64,000 bases of DNA, taken from assembly GCA_035772405.1 (NCBI GenBank), contig JAYKKM010000495.1:248001-312000 (forward strand). Reading direction: 5' to 3'. Shown piece by piece: positions 1 to 8,140 of the stretch. A program made the translations under genes and the position numbers. The DNA comes from Chrysogorgia sp. JL179-B06 (Eukaryota; Cnidaria; Anthozoa; Scleralcyonacea; Chrysogorgiidae). The notes below the pieces were generated by a model. That model was given only the letters and a program-made list of their open reading frames with translations, ran no database searches and was not told where the DNA came from. Each line of letters starts with the position of its first letter. Position 1 is the stretch's first letter.

Positions 1-73
1 GTTTTGGGACTTGTGAAAGAAGAAGTAACAAAAAATTGACTACAAAAACAATCTTAAAAAACCGTACTGTTGT

Positions 74-256
74 ATGGGTGTTAAACACTGGGAACATTTT
101 GCAATGTATTATACATGTAGAAAATGCTATGTCAACAGACAATATTGTGAATTTTGTAAAAGATATTACTCAAGATTACTTACTACTAAATTGATGTATA
201 GTTGTAAATGTAGTGATAGAATAAAAAGATGGAAACAAAGATATAATATTGAATAA
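74..256 (+). CDS. Small Cys-rich zinc-binding-type protein, copy 1 (tandem pair)
   Basis: I do not recognise the family. The 60-residue product has paired cysteines (TCRKC, CEFC, a terminal CKC) and a basic C-terminal tail (KRWKQRYNIE), an arrangement typical of a small zinc-ribbon or treble-clef protein. It is nearly identical in layout to the next gene, so this is a tandem duplication. Compared with copy 2 the N-terminal codons are degraded: an in-frame Tyr-Cys-Cys lies upstream of the ATG at 74, but no earlier ATG is visible, so this copy may be truncated. Basic and Cys-rich suggests nucleic-acid binding, which is inference only. Confidence 0.5.
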   Translation: MGVKHWEHFAMYYTCRKCYVNRQYCEFCKRYYSRLLTTKLMYSCKCSDRIKRWKQRYNIE

Positions 257-277
257 AAAATTAATACTTAAAACAAG

Positions 278-481
278 ATGTTTTGTTCGTACTGTGGTAT
301 GCATGTTCAATACTGGGAACATTTTGTAATGCATTATACATGTAGCAAATGCAATGTCAACAAACATTATTGTGAATTTTGTAAAAGAATTTACTCGAGA
401 AGAATTACTACTAAATTGATGTATAACTGTAAATGTAGCGATAGAGTAAAAAGATGGAAACAAAGATATAATATTGAATAA
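278..481 (+). CDS. Small Cys-rich zinc-binding-type protein, copy 2
   Basis: This 67-residue protein starts MFCSYCG and then carries CSKC, CEFC and CKC cysteine pairs, ending in the same basic KRWKQRYNIE tail as copy 1. The eight or more cysteines in CxxC pairs point to one or two structural zinc sites. It appears to be the complete copy of the tandem pair; copy 1 lacks the first CxxC in frame with an ATG. No catalytic motif is visible. It sits at the left edge of the viral gene block, upstream of a basic core-type gene. Function is unknown; a small DNA- or RNA-binding regulator is a reasonable guess. Confidence 0.55.
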   Translation: MFCSYCGMHVQYWEHFVMHYTCSKCNVNKHYCEFCKRIYSRRITTKLMYNCKCSDRVKRWKQRYNIE

Positions 482-610
482 AAAATTTTTATTACAACAA
501 AAATTCGTTTTTTATTTTTTTACAAAATAGAGGGTTAAGAAGCGATTGTATTGTTTTTTCCTACAAAAAGAAAATAAAAAATTTTTTTTTTAAAAAAAAA
601 AGGTTTTTCC

Positions 611-618
611 TATATAAA
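611..618 (+). promoter_or_regulatory. TATA box upstream of the core-like gene
   Basis: TATATAAA lies 75 bases upstream of the ATG at 693 in an otherwise non-coding 210-base AT-rich gap. The position and sequence fit a metazoan or viral RNA polymerase II core promoter. Confidence 0.45.
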
Positions 619-692
619 CATTGTTAGAGAAACAAAAAATTAAAACCGATCGTTGTTGTGTATGAATTATTTTTCACCTATAAAAAATTATA

Positions 693-929
693 ATGGTTAG
701 ACAAAAAGGGGGTTTGTATTTACCCACTAGGAATAGGATTCAAATAGGTACTGGACGTAGAAAAAGAAAACAAATACGAAGGAGGGGTAGGAAAATAAAA
801 ACAAAACAAAAAGGAGGATTCTTTAATTGGATCATAAAACCCGGGATAGCAATGGGGAAAAGCAATGGTTGGTGGACGGGTAAAAAGAAAACAAAAAGGA
901 GGTTTTTTTTATTCGGCAAGAATACTTGA
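693..929 (+). CDS. Small basic virion core protein, adenovirus pX/pVI-like
   Basis: The 78-residue product is extremely basic (runs such as GRRKRKQIRRRGRK) and carries two Gly-Gly sites, RQKGG near residue 7 and KQKGGFF near residue 42, followed by a short hydrophobic or amphipathic stretch (FFNWIIKPGIAMGK). Polintons and adintoviruses encode small basic precursors of this kind, and the adenain-type protease, which is present in this element at 10156-10737, cleaves next to Gly-Gly. The likely role is DNA condensation in the virion and/or membrane disruption after maturation. Assignment rests on composition and the Gly-Gly sites, not on extended homology. Confidence 0.55.
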   Translation: MVRQKGGLYLPTRNRIQIGTGRRKRKQIRRRGRKIKTKQKGGFFNWIIKPGIAMGKSNGWWTGKKKTKRRFFLFGKNT

Positions 930-1036
930 TGATATTAAAAAAAGGACCATTAACCCTTTTTATTAAGGATATTTATAAATAGAAGCTGTTTTTATTGTTT
1001 GAAATCAGTTCTACTTCTGGTTGTCTACAGTGAAGA

Positions 1037-1297
1037 ATGTCTTCTAACTCACCCTTGCTCTGCCCCCCTCAATATCTTCTAAAAAAAACGAAAAATGTTA
1101 AAGTGGTTTTACTAGAGTGTACAAAAGTTCCACTTCTACATCATGAGGAGGGTAAATCTGTCTTTTATAAAATATTATTAAAAGCTGATATGAAGGATGG
1201 TGAAAAGTATATATATTCTTATTTGCAAGACGATCATTCAGATAAAATTGGAGAGCTCATTGATTTTACGTGCGAAGTTTTTAAGATAAATGAATAA
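1037..1297 (+). CDS. Small beta-rich protein, array member 1
   Basis: The 86-residue product shares a pattern with its neighbours: an opening PPQYLLKK block, then NVKVVLLECTKV, then FYKILLKA, then a KYIYSYLQDD block, then IGELIDF. The alternating hydrophobic pattern suggests a small beta-barrel such as an OB fold, which is inference. Its stop overlaps the start of the next gene (ATGAATAA, 1290-1297), implying coupled translation or a shared transcript. No enzymatic motif is visible. I do not know the function; a DNA-binding or virion accessory role is possible. Confidence 0.55.
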   Translation: MSSNSPLLCPPQYLLKKTKNVKVVLLECTKVPLLHHEEGKSVFYKILLKADMKDGEKYIYSYLQDDHSDKIGELIDFTCEVFKINE

Positions 1298-1556
1298 ACA
1301 AGACAATCATATGTTGTTCTGTACCCCTAAAGATGTAGTAAAAAGTTTGGGAAATGTAAGGTTAATAAGATGTGATAAAGTTACTATATTCCAACCTGAA
1401 GATAGTGTTCAATTTTATAAAGTAGTACTTCATTGTGAGAGTGAAAAGGAGTATGAAAAGTTACTATATACCTACACACGTTTTGATCAAACGTTGAATA
1501 TTGGAAAGTTGGTGAAATTTAAAGAGAACAACATAAATACTGCGACATTTGTATAA
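1290..1556 (+). CDS. Small beta-rich protein, array member 2
   Basis: This 88-residue product is a clear paralogue of the preceding gene, with TPKDVVKSLGNVRLIRCDKV, then FYKVVLHC, then KLLYTYTRFDQ, then IGKLVKFKE. The start codon lies inside the previous gene's end with an 8-base overlap. The shared block order and spacing, despite low identity, support tandem duplication followed by rapid divergence. Function is unknown. Confidence 0.55.
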   Translation: MNKQDNHMLFCTPKDVVKSLGNVRLIRCDKVTIFQPEDSVQFYKVVLHCESEKEYEKLLYTYTRFDQTLNIGKLVKFKENNINTATFV

Positions 1557-1570
1557 AAAAAGACATTCAG

Positions 1571-1781
1571 CTGTTATGAGAGATGGAGAATCCCTCATTC
1601 ATACGCCCCCAATATTTTATAAAAGTTCTGACAGGCATTGGAGATGGAGATTTAATTTTATTAAAATGTGAAAAAATAAATAATATTACAAAATGATAAA
1701 ATCGACGGGGTTCCAAAATATATATATACCTATTCATCAAATGATCAGACAAACCTGATTGGAACTGCAGTTAGATTTTAA
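1571..1781 (+). pseudogene. Broken array member 3
   Basis: No open frame spans this stretch, but pieces in different frames match members 1 and 2 in order: a PQYFIKVLTG block, a LILLKCEKINNI block, then KYIYTYSSNDQ followed by LIGTAVRF. At least one frame change and a stop near 1695 separate the halves. This is a decayed copy or one damaged by sequencing error; it shows that the array has at least three adjacent close relatives. Confidence 0.55.
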
Positions 1782-1808
1782 AAAGACAAGTCAAGAATCA
1801 AAGAGAAA

Positions 1809-2069
1809 ATGAATCAGTACCAAGAAATGGATATATTTCAGTTTAAAAAAGAAGTATGTACTCCACAAGCAAAATTACGTTTATTAGACTCTATACCGCT
1901 TCCAAAAACAGAACCCAGACGCATAATTACAGAATTGCAATTGTATCGTTTATATTTTAAAGATGAAAGTAATGGATGTTATTATACGATAAGATTTGAT
2001 TTACCAATGGTACGTTTATTGGGTAAAAATGTACGTCTTACCGAACAATATTTATTTGTTATCCTTTAA
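1809..2069 (+). CDS. Small beta-rich protein, diverged array member 4
   Basis: The 86-residue product has TPQAKLRLLDSI near residue 18, YRLYFKDESNGCYYTIRFD in the middle and LLGKNVRL near the end, matching the block order of members 1-3 (PxxxLxxL, YxLxF, YYTI, LxGxxVxL). It has no known catalytic motif. A 120-base gap with a duplicated promoter sequence separates it from the next gene. Function is unknown. Confidence 0.45.
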   Translation: MNQYQEMDIFQFKKEVCTPQAKLRLLDSIPLPKTEPRRIITELQLYRLYFKDESNGCYYTIRFDLPMVRLLGKNVRLTEQYLFVIL

Positions 2070-2108
2070 TTTCTTATCTATAACCCCTGTAAATATTAAG
2101 AAAAATAA

Positions 2109-2141
2109 AAAAACTGTTTTGTTTGCTATAAAATAGTGTGT
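2109..2141 (+). promoter_or_regulatory. Repeated TATA promoter, copy 1
   Basis: The motif AAACTGTTTT, then GCTATAAAA, then GTGTGTG occurs here about 60 bases upstream of the ATG at 2189, and again at 3088-3121 before the gene at 3148 with the same order and spacing. A duplicated TATA-containing block in front of two genes is good evidence for a real promoter class. Confidence 0.5.
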
Positions 2142-2188
2142 GTTTTGATTTTTTGAAAAATGAATGCTTGTGAATTTAACAAAACAGA

Positions 2189-2425
2189 ATGGATGATCCG
2201 AATTATGTTTCCCCAGAACATCTTGCAGAGATTTATAAAAAATCTAATATGATGTTATTATCATGTGTGAAAGAAGATTATTTTAAAGATATTTTTAAAC
2301 CGTGTTATAAGTTATTAGTATACTTATGTGAAATGGGTAGCGATGATCAGTATATATATACCCATGTAACAAATGACTGTACACATTTGAAAGGACGGTT
2401 TATACAATTTAAAGAAATAGAATAA
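2189..2425 (+). CDS. Small beta-rich protein, array member 5
   Basis: The 78-residue product has SPEHLAEIYKKSNMMLLSCV, then CYKLLVYLCEMGSDDQYIYT, then LKGRFIQFKE, the same block order as members 1 and 2. It follows the duplicated TATA promoter. Its stop overlaps the next start in a TAATG junction at 2423-2427. This is probably one of the better preserved array members. No function can be assigned. Confidence 0.55.
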   Translation: MDDPNYVSPEHLAEIYKKSNMMLLSCVKEDYFKDIFKPCYKLLVYLCEMGSDDQYIYTHVTNDCTHLKGRFIQFKEIE

Positions 2426-2610
2426 TGGAAACAAAAATTGAAAAGAATGATTGTTGGGTTTTTAATGGCAAATTTTCTCCACTCAAATATATTGGAATTA
2501 AAAAAAAAGAAAATGTTGCTGAGTGTTGGGTTTTTAGTGGCACTTCACCATCACTTCTATATAAAGGGGTAAAAATAAAGGAAACTATTCACAGCAATGA
2601 TACCCTGTGA
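2425..2610 (+). CDS. Small internally repeated protein
   Basis: The 61-residue product consists of two copies of a motif of about 25 residues with the pattern D/E-C-W-V-F-N/S-G, then SP-L-Y-G, then K-x-K-E. Each copy contains one cysteine and a conserved Trp. The start overlaps the upstream stop (TAATG), so it is probably expressed from the same transcript as the gene at 2189. I recognise no family. Confidence 0.4.
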   Translation: METKIEKNDCWVFNGKFSPLKYIGIKKKENVAECWVFSGTSPSLLYKGVKIKETIHSNDTL

Positions 2611-2627
2611 AAGAGTTGGTGAAAAAA

Positions 2628-3008
2628 ATGTCTGAAATTGATGAGGATGATTGTTTTTATGTATCTTTGAAACTCTTGATAGATGATTATCAAGATTCCA
2701 ATTTAAAGTTGATGCATTGGTGTGAACATACACTTTACAAATATGGATGTGCTTATACCGCCTATGATTGCTATTTTAAAGATGATAATATAGAATCCCG
2801 ACTTAATCATTTGGTAAAAACAGCTACAAGATTCAGATTATCTCCAGAAAAAGATATATGGCTTTTTAAAACAACGATATTGCATCAATACAATCCTTAC
2901 CACCAGCCCCTTCAAAAGGACGAGGATCTTGTCGGGGAATATGTAGTGTTTATAAAATTTATTTATGAACATCAAGAAATGTATAAGTTGGTGAAAAAAA
3001 ATAAATGA
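2628..3008 (+). CDS. Hypothetical viral protein, possible array relative
   Basis: The first ATG is at 2628 (MSEIDEDDCFYV), giving about 126 residues. The start of the product (CFYVSLKLLIDDYQ) and the late EDLVGEYVVFIKF block echo the LxGxxVxF ending of the small-protein array, but the middle, rich in His, Tyr and Cys, is unlike the others. It could be a longer, diverged relative or an unrelated gene. There is no signal peptide or membrane span. Function is unknown. Confidence 0.45.
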   Translation: MSEIDEDDCFYVSLKLLIDDYQDSNLKLMHWCEHTLYKYGCAYTAYDCYFKDDNIESRLNHLVKTATRFRLSPEKDIWLFKTTILHQYNPYHQPLQKDEDLVGEYVVFIKFIYEHQEMYKLVKKNK

Positions 3009-3087
3009 TCTTTCACACAAACTCTTAGAAGATGAACTTGTTAAGAAAAATATTTTTGTAATTATTTTTTATAAGAAATAAAAAAAA

Positions 3088-3121
3088 CTGTTTTTTGTAT
3101 GCTATAAAAAAGCGTGTGTGT
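3088..3121 (+). promoter_or_regulatory. Repeated TATA promoter, copy 2
   Basis: Second copy of the AACTGTTTT, GCTATAAAA, GTGTGTG block seen at 2109-2141. The TATA element is at 3103-3110, about 40 bases before the ATG at 3148. Confidence 0.5.
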
Positions 3122-3147
3122 TGTGAATTTTTTATTACTTTTTGAAA

Positions 3148-3477
3148 ATGACTGCTCGTGAATTAATAACGACTCTATCTAATCATTTTAACGATGATGA
3201 TATATATAAATTTATGAGCTATAATCAAATAATACAAGTTACAGGTGAACCAGAATATACAGGGAAAATACAATTATCAGCGTGTAAGAAAATTGAATCA
3301 TCAATACCCGTTTGTCAATCATTTCAAATGTTTGAAATATATTTATTCTTGGAAAGAAAAAATGGATCTAAAGAATATGTAAAAAGTTTTTCAACCACGG
3401 ATTTATCACTCTTCAAATATAAAGACGCTCAAATTAACAATTCAACATATAAAATTGAAATGTGGTGTGAAAAATGA
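3148..3477 (+). CDS. Small beta-rich protein, array member 6
   Basis: Starting at the ATG at 3148 (MTARELITTL), the product is 109 residues. It contains KIQLSACKKIESS, then QMFEIYLFLERKNGSKEYV and a hydrophobic ending, again matching the array block order with a longer N-terminus. It is preceded by the repeated TATA promoter and overlaps the following small frame by ATGA at 3474-3477. Function is unknown. Confidence 0.45.
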   Translation: MTARELITTLSNHFNDDDIYKFMSYNQIIQVTGEPEYTGKIQLSACKKIESSIPVCQSFQMFEIYLFLERKNGSKEYVKSFSTTDLSLFKYKDAQINNSTYKIEMWCEK

Positions 3478-3602
3478 GCAGACATGATGAACATGGTGCA
3501 ATTTGGTTTCGTCGTGCAAAGAATGAGCGAAAAGACACGAAATATTTGGAAGATCAGGAACATCTTTCACCATTATCTATAACTGACCTATATATCAATT
3601 AA
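3474..3602 (+). CDS. Very small frame overlapping the upstream stop
   Basis: A 42-residue frame begins at an ATG overlapping the previous stop by ATGA. The product is charged (MSRHDEHGAIWFRRAKNERK). The overlap copies the junction style of other gene pairs in this element, which is the main reason to list it. It could also be a fragment of a larger lost gene. Confidence 0.3.
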   Translation: MSRHDEHGAIWFRRAKNERKDTKYLEDQEHLSPLSITDLYIN

Positions 3603-3637
3603 AATTACTTGAATGTAATAAAAATAAACATCGAATA

Positions 3638-3934
3638 ATGAGGGATTATTCTAAATATAATGTAAAAGTTGAGGTTATGAATTATGACGAAACAATATTT
3701 GGTGGAAAAACTATAATAACAGATATTGATAACGATGCAAGCTCATTAGTCGGGAAAGCTGTTCGAATAATAGAGAAGGACAAGGGTTTTATTGTAGTTA
3801 AACAAAATATAAAAAAGAAAGATTTGAAAAAAAACTTTAAACATGTTATTAAAAAAAAAAAAGTTTTTTACATTCCAAAAATTTTGTATATTATTTGTTT
3901 TTTGTTTGTTGACTTCATTTACAAGAATTTATGA
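3638..3934 (+). CDS. Small protein with Lys-rich linker and C-terminal hydrophobic tail
   Basis: The 98-residue product starts MRDYSKYNVKVEV, has GKTIITDIDNDASSLVGKAVRI (array-like LxGxxVxI pattern), then a poly-Lys stretch and a hydrophobic end (FYIPKILYIICFLFVDFIY) that could be a membrane anchor. The second half crosses an 11-base A run near 3850, so the true C-terminus is uncertain and the anchor could be a frameshift product. Function is unknown. Confidence 0.35.
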   Translation: MRDYSKYNVKVEVMNYDETIFGGKTIITDIDNDASSLVGKAVRIIEKDKGFIVVKQNIKKKDLKKNFKHVIKKKKVFYIPKILYIICFLFVDFIYKNL

Positions 3935-4095
3935 AGATTCAATTAATATCAAAAGTTGTAACGTAAAATGCTTGATGCGATATACGTTGGAATTGCTGAA
4001 TTATACATATATCAACAGCACATAATGTTCCGATCCAATATATTATGAGAAGAGAAAAGAAACCCTGTTATATGGTAAATCTTACAGAATAAACA

Positions 4096-4530
4096 ATGGA
4101 ATTAAGTGAATTTATAAAATTTAAATTTTTTGCTTATGATGTTATACGAATGGAAGAAGACGAAAATGAAAAAGATTTTTACATGAAATGTGCGAGATTT
4201 TGCTTTATCTTTTGGAAAATGTGTATGGAAAAAACAGTAAAATCCTTAACAATAAGTCAATTTTGTAAAAATATTCATGAAAAATGTATGTGTCATTTAA
4301 TGGATGCTGGTAATTTCAGTAAAAAAAAACGATATGTCGGTACATACGAAGGAGTTGACCCTCTTTATATTGATTTATATATGAAACATTTAAATGAATT
4401 TTACATAGAAAATTATTTACAAAAAAATATTTCTGTATTAATCTATTTTATTTTTGAAAGCATTCATCCTTTTTCTGATGGTAATGGACGAATAGGGAAA
4501 GCTTTACATGCTTTTTTGACAGAAAAATAG
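4096..4530 (+). CDS. Fic-domain protein (AMPylator-type fold)
   Basis: The 144-residue product carries the Fic signature HPFSDGNGRIG at residues 124-134, with the catalytic His, the anion-binding loop and the two Gly-Asn/Arg positions intact. Family knowledge: Fic proteins transfer AMP or other nucleotide moieties from NTPs to hydroxyl groups of target proteins. The region before the motif is all-helical by composition, as expected. The product stops 12 residues after the motif, shorter than usual for the family; a further helical, basic stretch continues in another frame to about 4653, so a frame break at the C-terminus is likely. I see no obvious inhibitory S/TxxxE(G/N) helix. The host target and role are unknown; modification of a host protein during infection is inference. 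Confidence 0.75.
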   Translation: MELSEFIKFKFFAYDVIRMEEDENEKDFYMKCARFCFIFWKMCMEKTVKSLTISQFCKNIHEKCMCHLMDAGNFSKKKRYVGTYEGVDPLYIDLYMKHLNEFYIENYLQKNISVLIYFIFESIHPFSDGNGRIGKALHAFLTEK

Positions 4531-4706
4531 ATTGTAAAGTAAAAACCAAAAAACAACACAAAAAGTTGTGTAAAGTTTTGGGTATTATGCAAAAAAAACA
4601 GATTAGTTTATTTGATGTAAAGCGTGATACGTTGTTATTAGACGAATTATTATAATAAAATATATATTTTTTAAAAAATGTGTTTTTATTGTTTTTCAAA
4701 AAAAAG

Positions 4707-4714
4707 TATAAATA
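4707..4714 (+). promoter_or_regulatory. TATA box upstream of integrase
   Basis: TATAAATA lies 48 bases before the ATG at 4762. The intergenic gap (4654-4761) is AT-rich with no other feature. Confidence 0.4.
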
Positions 4715-4761
4715 CAACATCCTTTTAGCTTTTTACCATCACATTCGAAAAAGAGACTACC

Positions 4762-6566
4762 ATGGCTGCAACAACTTCAATGAAACTTTATTCACAGGAA
4801 TATATACATCATACGTTTGTGTTACAAACGTATAATGATCTTTCACGAAAAATTATAACAAATGTAAAAAAAAATGGAAACGCATATCTTGTGAAAGTAT
4901 GGCCTACGAGTCAGGAGTGTTTAAATTTTCTAATGAATAGTAAATTAGAAATAAAAAAAGAAGATGTAAGTAAATTGACAACTCAATTGGGTAAAATTTC
5001 ATTGAAAGTTGGCGATCAAGTATTTCTTGAAGTTGCAAAAAGTAAAAATTGGAAACAAGGAGAAGAACGTCTAGTTATTCGTTCTAATGCTTGGGATGGA
5101 TTGGAGATTCTCTACCAATTAAAAGAAAATCTTTTACCTGAAAAAGATCTGGTGTTCAAGGACGATGATGGTGGCGATGAAAACCAGCCTATGAACGAGG
5201 AAATGCGGATTGAAAACCATGACAATTGGGTCGATAAATTTGGATCATTTCATATTAAAAAAAATGACGACATGACACTTATTGTTGAAGGATTGCGCAA
5301 ATATAATCATGCTGTAAATGGGGGTGTAGTTGAAAAAAAGAAAACGTTTAAGAAAAAGAAAAATGATTTTGATTTACCACGTGAAAAAAAAATGAAAAAA
5401 ATGGACAATGATAAAATCATTGATGATGATGATGATGATGAAGAGGTTTGTTTTCTTTTTTCTAACCCCACTGAAAAAGCTGTTGGTAAACTTTTTTATT
5501 ACCGATTTATACATCAATTACCAATGCGTGATACAATATGTATGTATAACGAGGTTATAAATGAAGAATTAGATATTGCAGATCAGTATGATTTTGTTAA
5601 AAATTGTGATAGTTTACTTTGTGAACTTGAGGAAATATACACGACAATAGAAAAAAAAGAATTTTTTTTTTTGGGTATAGAAATGAAAAAAACAAGAAAA
5701 GAAAAGTTCTCTAAAGAATTTATAGAAAAAGCTGCAAGATTACTTAAAGGAGAAACATTAACAAAAGAACAATTATCAAACTATAAACTTCATAATCTTA
5801 ATAGAAAAAAATATAGACGTTTAAATATACATGTTACAGATATTAATGAACAATGGGAAATTGATTTAGCTGAAAATAAAGATTTAGCACGTTATAATAA
5901 TCAATTTCGTTATTGGTTGGTGTGTATTGATGTGTTTTCTCGTTATTGTTGGGTAAAATTATTAAAAAAGAAATCAAGTAATAATGTTAAAAACAAGTTT
6001 GAATCTATTTTAATTGAAGAATCGTAAAATTCAATGTGATGAAGGAACAGAATTTCAAGATATTCGAAAAAGTTTGAGTAAAAAATATAATTTTACAGTT
6101 TTCCACACCTATAATCGCGAGATAAAAGCATCGCATGTTGAACGTGTTATCGGTACGTTAAAAACTATGGTTCGTAGAGTTTTAACAATGACTGATAATT
6201 TTGATTATTATACTTATTTACCCGTGATTATTGAACGCTATAATAATTCTCCACATAAATCTTTGGGTGGTTCAACACCGTTTGAAATTTATAAAGGAAC
6301 AAAGAAATTTAAAAAATTAAAATATAAAATATTACGTGATGAATTGAAATACCCCATTCCTACAAAAAGTATTGTCACTGAAGGTACGCATAGCAAGGGT
6401 AAAAAACAATATTTTTGAAAAAAGCAGTCTTAGACGTTGGACAAACGAAATATTTAAAGTTGAAAAAGTTTTTATAACCGATCCTGTCACATATCAATTA
6501 AAAGATTTAAAAGGTGAAAAAATTTAAGGAATTTTTTATCGTGAAGAATTACAATTATTAAAATAA
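4762..6566 (+). CDS. Polinton-type retroviral-like integrase with long N-terminal extension (frame broken)
   Basis: The DDE catalytic core is recognisable: first Asp in WEIDLAE (with YWLVCIDVFSRYCW following), second Asp in QCDEGTEF, and the Glu in ASHVERVIGTLK, then YNNSPHKSLGGSTPFEIY. A C-terminal chromo/SH3-like block typical of Polinton integrases (WTNEIFKVEKV, then YQLKDLKGEK, then FYREELQ) reaches 6566. The frame changes near 6014-6027 and again at a T run near 6413, and an in-frame TAA sits at 6525-6527. The enzyme would join viral DNA ends to host DNA. Unusually, about 290 residues precede the core, ending in a basic/acidic linker (FKKKKND, then DDDDDDEE). These may be a separate domain or an upstream gene fused in frame. 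Confidence 0.85.
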
Positions 6567-6637
6567 AAATTAGTTTATACATCGCAAGTAATACAATATC
6601 AAAAACTGGAATTTCTAATTTAACAAATAAATTTACA

Positions 6638-7459
6638 ATGCATCTTGTTCAACCTATTGACGCTCTAAATAAAGATGCATATATAGATGTACAAAAAATG
6701 TGTTACCCGTTGACTACAAAAAATGTTGATGAAAAAACATGTTATTTCACTTTTACATACGATTTTCAGAAATTTATGAAGAATAAATTGGGTGTTAAAA
6801 AGTACAACGAACAGATTATTCTTACGAGTGTGAAATATAATATTCCTACAGGAATTTATGATTTAAACCGTTTACTTGATTATATGAATAATATTTTAAA
6901 AGAATATGATGTCGATTTGAGTTTAGAAAAGAATGGAAAAGTATATTTAAATGTTAATTTTGGAATAGAATATTGGCTTATACAATATAATAGTAAAAAT
7001 GCTCATGATGGGGGTATAGGTTCTAAATTGCATCTCTCTGAAAAAGTTGAAAAAATAAATTTTGAATTAAATATGAGTGATACTTTATCGTTTATGTTGG
7101 GTTTTAAAAATTCATTAATCAAATTAAATAATGAAAAAGAAAATTTTGTTGAAAAAGAAGCCGATTATTTACCCGATGTATCAGATGGTTTAAATAAAAT
7201 GTTTATATATTGTGATGAATTAGAAGCAACATTAGTTGGTGATTCATATTCTGAATTGTTAACAACAGTTCCTATTCAGTGGTCGGGTCAAGGAAAAGGA
7301 AATGGTGAATTAGTTTGTTTCACACCTTCAAATATATTAAAAAAATTTAAAAAGAGTGTTATTAACGAATTAAATATTACAATTAAAGACAGTGCAGATA
7401 ATTTGATTCCTTTTGATTCTGGAACTGTTTCGTTAGATTGTTTAATTCATTATGCTTAA
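6638..7459 (+). CDS. Penton/minor-capsid-like jelly-roll protein of Polintons
   Basis: The 273-residue intact product has the features I associate with the conserved Polinton minor capsid family: PTGIYDLNRLLDYMN in the first third, a MFIYCDELEATLVGD segment near residue 190, and a C-terminal INELNITIKDSADNLIPFDSGTVSLDCLIHY ending, written here as key parts only. Length suits a single jelly-roll vertex protein. It follows the integrase and overlaps the next gene by 8 bases (ATGCTTAA), which carries major-capsid-like sequence, as expected for a capsid gene pair. Assignment is by family pattern and position; no structure was computed. Confidence 0.65.
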   Translation: MHLVQPIDALNKDAYIDVQKMCYPLTTKNVDEKTCYFTFTYDFQKFMKNKLGVKKYNEQIILTSVKYNIPTGIYDLNRLLDYMNNILKEYDVDLSLEKNGKVYLNVNFGIEYWLIQYNSKNAHDGGIGSKLHLSEKVEKINFELNMSDTLSFMLGFKNSLIKLNNEKENFVEKEADYLPDVSDGLNKMFIYCDELEATLVGDSYSELLTTVPIQWSGQGKGNGELVCFTPSNILKKFKKSVINELNITIKDSADNLIPFDSGTVSLDCLIHYA

Positions 7460-8094
7460 AATTCATCTTAAAACTGTAAGGAACGTTCTACAGGTTGAAA
7501 ACTATGATTTTAGTTATCCCTTTAACACATATGCTGAAAGTAAAAATGAAAAACAAATTTATTGGATTTTAGACAGTGTGAGCACGCAGGAATTAATAAA
7601 TCTTTTCACATTTATTATTTCAAAAAAATTAATTTTACAATCGATCCTGTAATAAATCAAAATCCAATAACTCGTAAAAGAAAAGATGTATACCCCTTGC
7701 TAATTGGAATGGGTCATATGCACATAATATTTTTAACTTTACATGGCCCGACTACTCGAATATTACTGTTTCGGTAAATAATAACACTGTTATGACAATT
7801 ACATCTCCTGAAGAAGCTTATTCAAATCTACAGAATGTTTTGAATCGAAAATATAAACATATGCCGTTTACATTTAATGAGTTTAAAACTGGTTATGCAA
7901 TGCTGGGTTTTGATTTAACAAGCAATAAAGATTCTCATCTTAGTGTATTACCCTCACGACCCTCGGGAAATGTAAACATTGATTTTAATTTTTCAGTAAA
8001 TACTACTGCTGGAGTATTACTATATATAGGAGAGTTTCGAAATGAAATAAAAATAGGTTTAAAAACACCTGCACGATTATTACATGATATTTAG
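7452..8094 (+). pseudogene. Major-capsid-like coding remnant (C-terminal jelly roll), frame broken and short
   Basis: Three consecutive pieces in different frames (7452-7652, about 7564-7777, and about 7700-8094) together give only about 210 codons, against more than 400 expected for a double jelly-roll major capsid protein. The last piece is the recognisable part: FNFTWPDYSNITVSVN, then FKTGYAMLGFDLTSNKD, then GNVNIDFNFS and LLYIGEFRNEIKI, matching the end of the Polinton capsid family (YxxGYxLxxFDLT, then GxxxLxxxF, then VxxYxEFxNxIxI). The N-terminal half seems missing, or an internal deletion lies near 7600. If real, this copy could not make a capsid by itself. Confidence 0.55.
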
Positions 8095-8140
8095 TAAAAA
8101 AAAGTAAAGAACAACAATTAGCTTAAGGAATTAAAAAAAA

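Noticed and set aside
176..463. Minus-strand 95-residue frame over the Cys-rich pair
   Set aside because: It is a mirror frame of the tandem duplication, with no independent support.
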